Origin: Smallanthus sonchifolius
Lineage: Eukaryota; Streptophyta; Magnoliopsida; Asterales; Asteraceae
Length of the DNA: 64,000 nt
Assembly (NCBI GenBank): GCA_023525975.1
Contig: JAKNSE010000041.1
Coordinates: 62,001-126,000, forward strand
Direction: 5' to 3'
The notes under the pieces are model-generated. The model ran no database searches and was not told where the DNA came from. It saw only the letters and a program-made list of their open reading frames with translations. Below, piece after piece: positions 11,733 to 23,188 of the stretch. Position 1 is the stretch's first letter. Each line of letters opens with the position of its first letter. Both the position numbers and the translations under genes were made by a program.

Positions 11733-12159
11733 TGATTAGGGATCCACTAGGTAATCTTTAGTTGTCATCTTTAGAGACCCAGATCCATCTTAATTTCCGG
11801 AACCAATAGAAGTTGTGCTTTGCAAATAGGATTCGGACCAAGGTGGTATTCTTCCCATCTCTTGATTTCACCTTTGTTCTTTGTCTTGATAGTTGAGTCG
11901 ACCTTGTTTTCAGAATTCCTTAGTTAATTCAGTAGTGTAGCCAACCCCCCAACCAAATCATTCTTTAGTCCGAGTCAGAGTCTAGTTTTGTTATCATAGT
12001 GTCTCTAGGGTTCGATAATCCGGTTTACCATTAAGCTGTGCTACACTCGATAGATACACTTGCCTACCAGTGCGGTCTAGTTAATAGGTTTTCCATTTAT
12101 TACTTAGGAGTCTAGGTTAGGTTTTGTTAGTGTTTATATAGATCGTCTGGACGACATCA
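11733..12159 (+). repeat. Truncated 3' LTR of element A
   Basis: This 427-bp segment matches the last part of the 5' LTR (7848-8274) with few changes and ends CGACATCA just before the target duplication CATAC. About 1.2 kb of its 5' part is missing. Confidence 0.85.
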
Positions 12160-12164
12160 CATAC

Positions 12165-12389
12165 ATACTTATAAATGTGATTAAATAAGTCGAGTGCAGT
12201 GCGTTGCTGGTGCGGATGGGATCAAGTGAAGCATTTAAGTAAGGAATCGAGTGTAAAAAAACCCCGAGGTTATCGTTAGTACACTAACGCGTAAGTAGGA
12301 AACCCGTAATTACCCTAATATGATTTTAAATTATCAGGGAATGCTTTGGACATGTAATGCTTACACACTATGTGTAATGTTATAATGCC
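12165..12389. other. Non-coding spacer between elements A and B
   Basis: I recognise nothing coding. It is a middle piece of the same pre-insertion sequence as 6301-6630 and 28129-28460. Confidence 0.4.
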
Positions 12390-12394
12390 TACAC

Positions 12395-12783
12395 TGTTAT
12401 AGTTGCATCTATTGACCCAGGCCCAGTTACCGCAAACCAGGAGCCCAACCCCAGAAACAGGCAAATGCCCAATCGATTCCAAGATTACGAGGTGTAGCAG
12501 CTGCACTAGATTCTATCCAAAGTTGGGGACCATGACCTGGATATAAATAAGAAAAGAATGCACCAAGTTAGTTAGCGATTGATTTGTGTGTGCTCTCAAT
12601 TCCCATCTCCTTCTTCTTGATTTCTCATCCCCATTCTTAGTGGTTTCTTATTTTCGTATGAATTTAGTGTAATTTCCTTTTGATTCTGGTGTAATTTCAG
12701 TTTTATTTGAGTATTAATGAAAGCTTAGCCTAATTTGGGAGAGATCTGGGTTAATATTCAGTATTTCAAGTCAAACCATTACA
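12395..12783 (+). repeat. 5' LTR of element B
   Basis: This 389-bp LTR with TG...CA ends contains a TATA-like GATATAAATAAG near 12540. It is followed by TTGGTGCTTTCATTG (12784-12798), the likely primer binding site; the tRNA is not assigned. Confidence 0.85.
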
Positions 12784-12811
12784 TTGGTGCTTTCATTGCT
12801 TTCTCACCTCC

Positions 12812-14104
12812 ATGGTTGAGGGTACTTGCTTTCGTGTTCTTGATGACGGTTTCAAATCCTTACAAGAGTCTCACATGGAATTACGCAAGGATGTAGATCT
12901 GATCGCCACTTCCCTGACTAAGATTCCCGCCTGTCTTATGGATATCTCCTCGTCTTCCGACGCCAACTCGGTTGGTCCGACAGGAGACACCGTCTTGGGC
13001 CGCCACAAACCTGCCCCGATTAACTTACCTCGCTTTTCCGGTGACAATCTTGAGCATTGGTTATCACAAGCATCCAGGTATTTTTCATTCTATCGAATCC
13101 CTGAATCCAAGCAACTCTTGGTGGCTTCCTTTTACCTTGATGATGTAGCAGTAGATTGGTTTGATTGGATACATCGGCAATTTAAACTGACCGATTGGGA
13201 TTCGTTTTCTGTCGCTCTAGTGAAGCGCTTCCGCTCGTAGGAATTGGAAGAGACGGAAGGACTCTTGGCCAAACTACACCAAACTTCCACCATGGCGGAC
13301 TACCGCAGTCGTTTCAAAGCCATCTCCAATCGGAGTATGGTTCCGCCACCGAAATTTCTAATCCGGTGTTTCATTTCCGGACTCCAACAGGATTTGAAGC
13401 AATCGGTGCTGGTTCATAAACCGACTACACTGGACGATGCAATGGATATGGCCCAATTACATGAAACACGGGTCCAATTCGAAAGAGGGTTGGGGCGGGT
13501 TTCTATGGGATCCACGAAGCCCATCTTACCTACACCACCTACTCCTCTGGTAACCAATCCTAAATGGAACCCTACTTCCTTACCGGCTAATGTGGGGTTC
13601 AAACGACTCACCCCTATTGAAATTGCTCACAAGCGTTCCTTGGGTCTATGTTTCAGATGTGACGAGAAATACTCACGTGACCACAAATGCAAAATGTCTC
13701 CTCAACTGCTCTTCTTTGATGATGAGCCAGATTCTGGTGACCTAGGCTTCCCGAATTCTACCAATATTCCCTCTGATGGGGACTTAGCAGAGGCTCTTCA
13801 GGTTGAGGCTCTAAAACAACAATCTGCCATCTCCTATAATGCACTTTCCGGAGGTTGTTCTTCGACAACCCTACGCTTTCAAGGCACCGTTCATGGTAAA
13901 CCGGTTCAAGTTCTCCTCGACGGTGGCAATACCCATTCTTTTGTGCAAACACGCATAGCCTCCTTCTTAAATCTCACGGTGAAAGCTATTTCTCCATTCT
14001 TAGTTCTCGTGGGTATTTCTCCTCGACGGTGGAGAACGTTTACCCTGATCTGGTCTTGCTCGACAGGTACCCCTTTGTATTCAAAACCATACTATTATGG
14101 TTGA
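12812..14104 (+). pseudogene. Element B gag and protease
   Basis: The frame starts MVEGTCFRVLDDGF in the leader. It shows the capsid phrase LPRFSGDNLEHWL, then an in-frame TAG at 13238-13240, and continues to a zinc knuckle (CFRCDEKYSRDHKC, about 13650-13690). The protease region has VLLDGGNTHSF (about 13910-13945), the plant Ty3 form of the aspartic protease site. The frame breaks near 14100, where the next frame (14097 on) takes over. The product would package element RNA; no intact protein is possible. Confidence 0.8.
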
Positions 14105-15294
14105 TTTCTATGTGATTCCTTTGCATGGTTGGGATATGGTTTTGGGGGTCTCATGGCTGGCTACCTTCAGCACTGTTCTCACTAATTATGCCACGACTAC
14201 TTTTGAATTCACTTTGGCCAATGCTCGGGTTGTTTGGCAAAGGGAGTCTAACCCATCTGCCCACCCGATTCAGTTCAATGGCCTTCGCCGCTTAACTCGT
14301 ATGGATGCAATAGGTGCTCTTTATCAATTGGCATTATTGTCTGTTGACCCGGGGCCACCTACCCCTTGCGCTGATGACATGACTTCGGTTCTTGAGGACT
14401 TTCCCGGTGTCTTTCAACCACCACAAGGACTACTACCCACCCGTTCTCAGGATCATGGTATTGCTCTCTTTCCAGATACTTCCCCCATTTTAGTTCGCCC
14501 TTACCGCTAATCACACTTTCAGAAGAATGAAATTGAAAAGTTAGTAGCTGATATGTTACAACAAGGGGTTATTAGGACAAGCTTCAGTCCGTTTTCTTCC
14601 CCGGTGATACTAGTTCACAAGAAAGATGGTTCTTGGCGTTTCTGTGTGGATTATCGTGCCCTGAACACGATTACCATTCGGGACTGCTTCCCGATCCCTA
14701 CTATTGATGAGCTCTTTGATGAACTCAATGGCGCCAAATTCTTTTCCAAATTGGGTCTCTTGGTAGGCTTCCACCAAATCCGGGTCAAAACTGAAGATGT
14801 TTATAAGACAGCCTTTTGTACTCACGTCGGACATTAAGAATTTCTCGTTATGACGCCCCATCTACAATTCAACGGCTTATGAATGATGTTTTCTGGCCGT
14901 TTTTACGTAAATTTGTCCTCGTTTTCTTCGATGAAATACTCATCTACAGCACTTCATTGGGGGAACACTTACAACATGTCCGTTGGGTTCTCCAACTTCT
15001 ACAACGCAATCATTTGGTGGCAAAAAAATCTAAATGTGTTTTTGGGTAGCAGGTAGTTGGCTACCTTGGTCACTTGATTTTCGGGGATGGTATTTCCGTT
15101 GATCCCTCCAAAATTCAGGCCATCCAACAATGGGAGCTTCCTTCTTCTATAAAGGAACTCCGGAGCTTCCTCGGCCTTGCCGGGTATTACCGTCGATTTA
15201 TAATATGCCACTATTGCAAGTCCTTTAACTGATTTGCTTAAGAAATATGATACATTCTCCTTGTCTCCCCAGGCCGTGGCAGCCTTCGACAACC
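14097..15294 (+). pseudogene. Element B reverse transcriptase, 5' part
   Basis: After a linker (HGWDMVLGVSWL) comes RT with SPVILVHKKDGSWRFCVDYR and FPIPTIDELFDEL. There is a TAA at 14508-14510, a frame change near 14838 that removes the region before NAPST-type sequence, and a TAG near 15046. Two catalytic positions are altered: the first Asp motif reads SKLGLLVGFHQI, and the usual YxDD box reads FFDEI. The frame ends at the insertion site of element C (15290-15294) and resumes at 25842. Confidence 0.8.
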
Positions 15295-16432
15295 TAATGT
15301 GAGGTTAAATATCCCGTGTATAAGTGTCGAGTTTTGTATAGTTTTAAGCGTTTAGCTTTGTATATCGAGTCTGTTTTATATGCATTTGGTGTTTATGAGT
15401 GCTACAGGTTTAACGTGATAAGTGGATGGGAAAACATGAGCTTAAAATCATGAGCATAGTAGCATACACGGGCCCCGTAGAAGTCAAAAGATAAAAAAGT
15501 CAAAATTCTTGGATTTTAGGTTTCTCGCGGTACGCGAAGACCATGGAGGAAAATCTCGCGTTACGTGAGGGCTTGAAAAAGCCCACCCAACTAAATTGGA
15601 TGTCGCGGTACGTGAAGCTTGGCCCAGTTTCTCTCGCGGTACGCGAGGGAAGGGAATTTCGGTAAATCTAACCTAATTTCAATTATAAGCCATGAAGGAG
15701 TCTATTGTCGAATTAACTTGTCATTCTACGATCCAGAGCCGTCCTAGGGTGATTTCCAGAGATAAAGTTTGAATCATAGTGAGTTTTTGATGCTAGATCA
15801 AGTGATACCAACAATTGAAGAATCGATGACGATGTCGATGAGCGGCTAATCTCTTCGTGTCGTTTCCTGGTGTAGCATCTGCTTGTAAGTGATAGAAAAG
15901 GGTTCATACTTGATTTGGTTTGCTATTCTTGTAATCGTATGATTGTTTGAATGCTTGATTCATGGATTTGATTTAAACAGTTTGGTTTTATTTGATTTAA
16001 TACATTCATCAACTTTCGGTTTTAATCGTGAATCATTGAATATTTAGATATAAGATTCTAAGTTGTTAATTGACTATTTAGTTGTTAATCTGTGTCAAGT
16101 ACCCGGTTTTGTAATCGTTGCTCAACGCAGTCACTCTCTTGATTGTTAATTGTTTATCAAATCTAATGAATGGGTTATGTCTACGTAACTTCCAATAAGT
16201 ACAAACCAGTCTTCACAATAACTTGCGATCTGAACCTGGAAGCAATCTGTTTTCTCTTAATAGTTTTACAAAGTTAAATTTAATCGCTTTTTAATCTGAA
16301 TCTAAATAGTTTTCATAATTAAACACTTTCCACCAATTCCATGTGGATACGATACGCTACTCCATTATACTATAGTTTAAGGTAGCTAGGGATTAGAATA
16401 ATTGTTTTTTATTGACCTTGACACCGCGATCA
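15295..16432 (+). repeat. 5' LTR of element C
   Basis: This 1138-bp LTR starts TAATGTGAGG (TGATGTGAGG in the 3' copy, a G-to-A change) and ends CCGCGATCA, so its intact termini are TGAT...ATCA. Four palindromic boxes at 15525-15647 precede a TATA-like AATTATAAG near 15680. Confidence 0.9.
15525..15647. repeat. Palindromic box array in the 5' LTR of element C
   Basis: Four boxes of consensus CTCGCGGTACGCGAG lie at 15525-15537, 15555-15569, 15603-15615 and 15633-15647, spaced 30-48 bp apart. Arms are 5-6 bp around a GTA or TTA centre. Deviations are single C-to-T or G-to-A changes at CpG sites. Confidence 0.85.
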
Positions 16433-16435
16433 AAA

Positions 16436-16453
16436 TGGCGCCGTTGCCGGGGA
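16436..16453 (+). other. tRNA-Asp primer binding site of element C
   Basis: TGGCGCCGTTGCCGGGGA starts three bases after the 5' LTR. It is complementary to the 3' end of plant tRNA-Asp, the usual primer of Athila elements. Confidence 0.9.
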
Positions 16454-16530
16454 ATACATGCGCTTAGTGTTTTTGTTTAAATTATTTTGTTCGGAGCTAC
16501 TAATTTTTTTTATTTATTCGTGCAGGTCAC

Positions 16531-18120
16531 ATGTTTATGCATACTCGCAATTCAGGAAGGAAGTCACCACTTTTGTTTGATCCAAAAATAGAACATGCTG
16601 CTAGAGCCAACCGAAAAATAAAAAACCAAGTCCAAATCATCTTAGAGAAACTCGACAGCCCGAGAATGTCACAAAATCAACCACCAAACCCAGACCCAAA
16701 CCAAGGAGGGGGACCAGTTCCACCTTTGCCAGATCTCCTATTCCCAAATCAACAACCACCCGAACAACCACAAAATCAACCACCACCACCACAATTCCAT
16801 AATTACCAACCATATAATAGCTACCCAAGTTACTCGGATTTTGAGGATAATGAGCATTTGTCAACGGGACAAAGTTATGGGCTAGAACACGGTTCTCAGC
16901 ATGAGAATTGGGATGAAGATGAAGCATGGTATGACCTAAACCATCACCCTAGAAATTAAGAAGTAAATCGGGTGACCAATTGGATACCACCACCAAGGGC
17001 CGACTATGAGCATCAACCGAGAAATCAGGGTAATCTTGACAAGGAGCACATGTACATGCAACCTCAAGTGAACATACCCAATTATCAAGAGGAACCGCCT
17101 AGAAACAGGAACGTGCCAAGGCATGAACATGGGGTAGATAGTCACTTTCGCCCTGCCCTAGCCCTAAATGCTTCCCTCATGATTCCACTAGTTTGTAGGG
17201 GGAAAGCATTTGAGATCAGATTAGGATGTATAGGGATCCTCCCACACTTCTTTGGGAGAGCTACTGAGGAGCCCTACACACATTTATCATAGTATGAAGC
17301 TACATGTGGAACTGTAGGTGGACAAGGGTTTACTACAGACGAGGTGAAGTTGGTACTCTTCCAATTTTCACTAAAAGACTGTGCTAAGCAATGGTTCCTC
17401 TCTCTACCGTCTGCTAGTATTGCTACATGGGCAGAGCTTCAACAACAGTTCTTGGATGAGTACTTCCCACCACATAAGACTAATGAGGCCAGAGCTGCAA
17501 TCAGGGATTTCAGGCAACAGTCGGGGGAGCCATTCTATGAAGCTTTCAAGAGGTTCAAGGAGCTACTAAGGAATTGCCTATATCATGGTATAGAGAAGTG
17601 GGAATTGATCCAGGTATTCTATGATGGCCTTTTGCCTGAAGATGTAAGAGATGTTAACTCCACTAGTAACGGATCATTTTTCTATAACCATGTGGAAAAG
17701 GATTGTGACATACTTGAGAGGATGGCAGTGATATCCAAGAGACAAGCTAATGCAAGTAGAAGGGGAAAGTCAACTTCATCTGTGAAGTCGATTGATTATG
17801 AGATGCAGAAACGGTTGGATGCCATAGAAGTTCAAATGGCACGTCTTGGTAAGCCGAGTGGTAAAGAGGTGGCAAATGTTAATCAATCTTATCCGGTGTG
17901 TGATGGATGTGAAGAGTTGGAGCATGTGTTAGCAAACTGCCCAAGAGAGCAAGGAAAGGCTGAAGAGGTGAATCAGCTTGGTGGAGACAAAGAAGCTGCT
18001 ACTCACTATCACCCAAGACTCAGAAATCACCCAAATCTTAGGTATGGTAATGCATCTAATCAAATTAATCCTAATTTTCAGGGTGCTACTGCGCAGGGTG
18101 GAGGACAACCACAACAGTAA
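16531..18120 (+). pseudogene. Element C gag
   Basis: A single frame from MFMHTRNSGRKSPLLFDP runs through a proline/glutamine-rich N-terminal region and the capsid-like phrases ATWAELQQQFLDEYFPP and GLLPEDVRD. It ends in a CCHC knuckle (CDGCEELEHVLANC, about 17899-17940) and a QQ/N-rich tail. The frame is broken by stops at 16957-16959, 17290-17292 and 18118-18120, each fitting a single transition from a glutamine codon. The product would be the capsid and nucleocapsid. Confidence 0.85.
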
Positions 18121-18224
18121 CAATACCAAAACAACCAACAAAATTATAACCAAGGCGGATACCAGAGATACCAAAGGGGCTATCAACAGCAAAACAACAA
18201 GGAGGTAGTACAGGAGGTGAGGAA

Positions 18225-19489
18225 ATGGGAACTGCCCAATTCAATGCTATCATGGAGGCTATCAAGGAATTGAAGAAAGATAATGAAGTCTGTGATAAGA
18301 CAGTGGGTGCTCTTGCAAAGCAAGTGGGGCAAATGGTTAAAGAGTGGACAAGAAAAGAACTGGGCAAGTTACCAAGCAACACTCAAACCAACCCGCAACA
18401 TCAAGGGTCGGGACCAAAGAATGCTCATGTAAGCCAGGTAAGTGTGTTGAGAAGTGGTAAGCATTATGACAACAAAGTTGTCCCTCGACAACCGTTAGTT
18501 GAAGGGTTGGTGGAGGATGTGGATGAGGAAAGTGATGATGAACCGGTATTTGTTGCATCAAAACCCAAAAAATTGGTAGCTTCTGAAAAACCAAACGAGT
18601 CTAAAGCATCCACTAGTGTTCAAGGGGCAGGTGTGGAGAATAATACCATCCCATTCCCGAGAGCATTGGTTGATCCATCTAAACCGGTAATAAAAGGGGC
18701 CCACAACAAGATGAAATGTGGGAAATTTTTAGACAAGTTAAAATTAATCTTCCCCTAATTGATGCAATCAAACAAGTACCGGGATATGCAAAATATCTAA
18801 AAGATCTATGCACTCAAAAGAGGAATCACAAAATGCCCAAAAAACTCAATCTAACCGATAATATGAGTGTAGTTTTGTCTGGTATCCTTCCACCTAATCT
18901 CCAAGATCCAGGGGCGTCGTTAATCCAAATTCAAATAAGTGATTTCAAAATAGATAAGGCACTTCTGGTTTTGGGAGCTAGTGTTAGTATCCTGTCAGGA
19001 AGCTTGTATGACCAATACGATTTCGGTCCTCTACAAAAAGCTGATACCACCGTGGTGTTAGCAGATTTAACTCTTAAGCTTCCCCGCAGGATATTAACAG
19101 ATGTAATTGTCAAGGTGGAAGATTTTTATTACCCAATCGACTTTTTAGTGCTTGACTATGCAACCCCTACTAAAGGGAGCCAACCCAATGTTATTTTGGA
19201 AAGGCCATTTTTAAAAACTGCTCAATGTGTCATAAACTGCATGACAGGCACAGTCGACATGGATTTCGGTAATAGAAAGATGCGTTTAAATGTCTTCTCC
19301 CGCACTTTTAATGCTCCGATCATTGATGAATGTTTTAGTGCGGATATCATTGATGGGTGCATTCTTCATGCAAATGAGGATGCGCCAAAGGAGTTGTGTG
19401 TTTTGTGTAACAGGGAAGAAGCTGAGTATGAAAATGAGTTGAAAGCTGAAGAAGAGGAATTAGAAGTTTGTGCAATTAAAAAGGGATGA
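18225..19489 (+). pseudogene. Element C gag C-terminus and protease
   Basis: A linker (18225-18758) with a frame change near 18740 leads to the protease region (18716-19489). The active-site region reads LLVLGASVSILSGSLYDQY. The family normally has Asp in the first position of this box (DLGAS-type), so the catalytic Asp codon has changed to Val. Downstream NVILERPFLKTA matches the conserved Athila protease end. The protease would be inactive as it stands. Confidence 0.75.
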
Positions 19490-19758
19490 CCCACATGGAC
19501 ACTCCAAGTGGAAAGTTTGCCACAATCCATAGACAACCATTTGAAACCTTCGTTGGAATCACCACCTCAGGTGGAACTGAAAGAATTACCGCCAAATTTG
19601 AAGTATGCCTTTGTAGGAGAGAATGAAACTCTCCCGGTCATTATTGCATCAAATTTGATCGAGGCACAGGAAAAGGCTCTCATGGAGGTTATGGTCGCCC
19701 ATAAAGCAGCAATTGGGTGGACGATAGCAGATTTGAAAGGTATTAGTCCTTCGATAGT

Positions 19759-21534
19759 ATGCACAAAATCATAACTGAACTGGATGCAAAGCCGACAAGA
19801 GATGCACAAAGAAGGCTAAATCCCAACATGAGGGAAGTCGTGAAGAAAGAGGTGTTAAAATGGTTGGATGCAAGGATCATCTATCCCATATATGACTGCA
19901 CTTGGGTAAGTCCAACACAGATAGTACCAAAGAAAGCAGGCATCCAGATCATACGAGATGAGCAAGGAGAGCAGGTAGCCACCAGACCCGTAACGGGGTG
20001 GAGGGTATGTATTGATTACAGGAAGTTGAACACATCCAATTCCAAGGACCATTTTCCCTTACATTTCATTGACTAAATCATCGAGAAATTATCAGGTCAG
20101 AAGTTTTATTGCTTTCTAGATGGGTACTCAGGATATAATCATATTGCTATTCATCCTGATGATCAACATAAGACCACGTTTACCTGTCCATATGGCACTT
20201 TTGCATTTAGGCGAATGCCATTTAGGTTGTGTAATGCCCCAGCCACCTTTCAAAGGTGCATGATGAGTATCTTTTCAGATATGATTGGGGAGTCGTTGAA
20301 AATCTTCATGGATGACTTTTCAATCTTTGGTCAGTCATTTGAAACATGTTTAGAGCAATTGACCAAAGTTTTGAAGAGGTGTGTCGAAACAAACCTGGTC
20401 CTTGGTTGGGAGAAAAGCCATTTTATGGTTCAAGAAGGGATTGTTTTGGGGCACATAGTGTCAAGTAGAGGGATGGAGGTAGATAGAGCAAAAATCAAAG
20501 TAACTTCAACACTACCTCCCCCTACTAATGTCAGAGGGGTAAGATCATTCTTGGGGCGTGCAGGATTTTACCGCCGGTTTATTAAGGGTTTTTGCACAAT
20601 CACAAATCCGCTCTGTAATCTACTTTTAAAAGACGTCCCTTTTGAATTTAATAATGACTGTTTGAAAGCATTCAATATTTTAAAAGAAAAATTGGTAGAC
20701 ACCCTGATCTTGCAATCACCTAATTGGTCACTACCTTTTGAAATCATGTGCGATGCAAGTGATTTTGCAATCGGGGCAGTCTTGGGACAAAGAGTGGATA
20801 AGAAACTGGTGGCAATTTACTATGCCAGTAAGACCTTAGATGGGGCACAATTGAATTATACTACTACTGAGAAAGAATTACTTACAGTTGTGTATGCTCT
20901 TGATAAGTTCAGGTCTTACATCTGAGGAAGCAAAGTGATAGTGTATTCAGATCACAGTGCGGTGAAGTATCTTATGGAGAAGAAAAACGCAAAGCCTAGG
21001 TTGATCAGATGGGTCCTACTGTTACAGGAGTTTAACCTAGATATCCGCAATAAGAAAGGAACAGAGAATGTGGTAGCAGACCACCTGTCAAGGGTTGTGA
21101 ACACCGAAGAGGATTCTACTGAAAGAATCGGGGAGACATTCCCAGATGAGCAGATTTTAAGTGTTTCTACTAACCCATGGTATGCTAACATTGTTAATTA
21201 CTTGGCTGCAGGAAAAATTCCAGAACATTGGGCTAAGAAGAAGAAGCAACACTTCATGTGTCAAATGAAGCAGTATATCTTGGATGAACCAGATTTGTTC
21301 AAAGTTGGGGCAGATCAAATGATCCAGCGTTGAATGCCTGAAAGTGAAGTCCAATATTTGTTAGAACATGCCCATTCATATGCTTGTGGGGGGCACTTCA
21401 GTGGACAGAAAATGGGACACAGGGTCCTCACTTGTGGATTCTTCTGGCCCTCCATTTTCAAGGATGCAGCAGCATTTGTGAAAAACTGCACAAAGTGTCA
21501 GCAGCTTGGGAGCATCACGAAGCGGGATGGATGC
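19759..21534 (+). pseudogene. Element C reverse transcriptase, RNase H and integrase N-terminus
   Basis: One continuous frame encodes RT (WRVCIDYRKLN, FCFLDGYSGYNHIAI-type region, MPFRLCNAPATFQ, the FMDDFS catalytic box near 20305) and RNase H (EIMCDASDFAIGAVLGQ, TTEKELLTVVYALDKFR). It then enters integrase (HFSGQKMGHRVL, CTKCQQ zinc region). Stops within it are TAA at 20074-20076, TGA at 20923-20925 and TGA at 21331-21333. The catalytic Asp residues of RT are kept. A frame shift near 21530 leads to the next segment. Confidence 0.85.
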
Positions 21535-22417
21535 CTATGCGACCTATTATGGTCGTTAACATATTTGATGTGTGGGGCATAGACTTCATGGGTCACTTCC
21601 TTAATTCCTTGGGACATCTGTACATCTTAGTGTCGGTTGATTATGTTTCTAAATGGGTTGAAGCAATCGCCACTAAGACAAATGATCATACATTAGTGTG
21701 CAAGTTCGTGCAAAGTAACATTTTTTCCAGGTTTGGTGTCCCCTATGTGATCATCAGTGATGTGGGCTTACATTTTAAGAACTTTAAATTTGGTAAATTG
21801 CTTAAACGGTACGGTGTGAACCATCGGATTGCCACTCCATATCACCCACAAACTAGTGGTTAAGTGGAGGTATCAAACAGGCAAATAAAGGAGATTTTAC
21901 AAAAGACGGTACGACTTGATCGTAAGGATTGGTCAACCAAACTAAACGATGCTTTATGGAAAACCCCAATTGGTACCACACCATACCGACTAGTTTATGG
22001 AAAAGGATGTCATTTGCCAGTTGAAATAGCTCATCGTGCATTATGGGCAGTTAAATCTGTTAATCTTGATTATGACAATGCAGGTAAGGAGAGGAAGTTG
22101 CAACTATGCGAGTTGGAAGAGCTGAGGGATGAAGCTTATGAGTGTGCATCTGCATAAAAGGCAAAGAAGAAAGCAGTGCGTGCCAAGTTAAAGAAAAAGG
22201 TCTTTGAGGTAGGCTAGAAGGTGTGGCTGTATAATTCATGACTGAAATTGTTCCCTAGGAAGCTGAAGAGTAAATGGATGGGCCCATACTTGGTGATCAG
22301 AGTAGGAGAGTTTGGGGAGGTCGAGATTGAAGACTTTGACGATCACCTCAGGCAAGTAGTGAATGGGCATAGACTGAAGCCCTATTTAGAAACAGAGGAA
22401 ATCAATGACACCAAGTA
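21535..22417 (+). pseudogene. Element C integrase core and C-terminus
   Basis: The core has GIDFMGHF (first Asp), VIISDVGLHF (second Asp) and, after an in-frame TAA at 21861-21863, VEVSNRQIKE (Glu), so the DDE triad positions are all present. The C-terminus (SKWMGPYLVIRVGEFGEV, HRLKPYLETE) ends near 22417 and has further stops near 22157, 22215 and 22240. Integrase would join element cDNA to the genome; this copy is broken. Confidence 0.8.
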
Positions 22418-23061
22418 AGAATCAGTAAGTTTTGTCATGCATGCATCTGCATATGAATAACCAAAGTAAGGTACACAGCGTCTGGCTGAAGACGTTAAAC
22501 TTAGCACTCTAAGGAGGCAACATAAGCTTTACTTTCTATTGTCTAGACTAAATGAACGTTGTGGGTGTGTTCTATAGAAACCCTCACGAGACTAAACTCG
22601 TCCACTCGGGCTACCGAGGGGTTTAAATAGCTTGATGCATACGCTAAATGCATCCGTGATTCCTACGAAAGTGAGTTAGGTTTTTGTTTCGTTTTTGTGC
22701 TTGAAATCTAGGAAAAGCCCAAGTGTGGGGACGTTCTGGGAACGTTGAGGCTTATATGAATGCAATGGGGACCATGCATCATTCTCTGGGGGGTAGGATA
22801 CCGTGTGTAGAGTTTGTAGAGTCTTGACTCTTCATTTTTAGTGTTTTCGGTATATTTTCGCATGTTTTTAAACTTTTCCCGGAGATTTGGGGCCATACGA
22901 GCATGAAAAACCATCACAAATCTCGTTCCATGTATATACGAACTTAATTGGAGAGTTGGAACGAATTTTGAAAAAGTTGAAAATGTTGACTTGAAAAACC
23001 CAAAAAATTTTCTAAGGCAAAAAGTTGGAAAAACATGTAATATTTCTGTGATGGAGGGTCC

Positions 23062-23188
23062 CTTGCGGTACGCGAGAGAGGTGGAGAGAAATTCCTCGCA
23101 GTACGCGAGGAACAAACTAGACGGACAACTGAGTTCTTGTCTTTCGCGGTACGCGAGGGACTGGCCCCAGATCTTCGCGGTACGTGAA
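23062..23188. repeat. Second palindromic box array of element C (internal)
   Basis: Boxes of the same consensus as in the LTR (TCGCGGTACGCGA) lie at 23062-23076, 23095-23109, 23144-23156 and 23174-23188. Their surrounding sequence differs from the LTR, so this is a separate array, not an LTR copy. Confidence 0.85.

Larger units (their letters stand above)
6636..12159 (+). mobile_element. Element A: deleted Athila-type Ty3 retrotransposon
   Basis: The element is flanked by the target duplication CATAC (6631-6635 and 12160-12164) and has TGATGT...ACATCA termini. The 5' LTR is 6636-8274, followed by a degenerate tRNA-Asp primer site and gag. Gag is interrupted by a solo LTR (9300-11555). All of pol and the 5' three quarters of the 3' LTR are missing: gag joins directly to LTR sequence at about 11733, and the remaining 3' LTR is 11733-12159. 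With the solo LTR removed, about 3.3 kb remain. Confidence 0.85.

Noticed and set aside
23062..23188. Regularly spaced palindromic repeats that look at first like a CRISPR array
   Set aside because: The units are only 13-15 bp, spacing is irregular (30-50 bp), there are no cas genes, and the setting is a plant retrotransposon.
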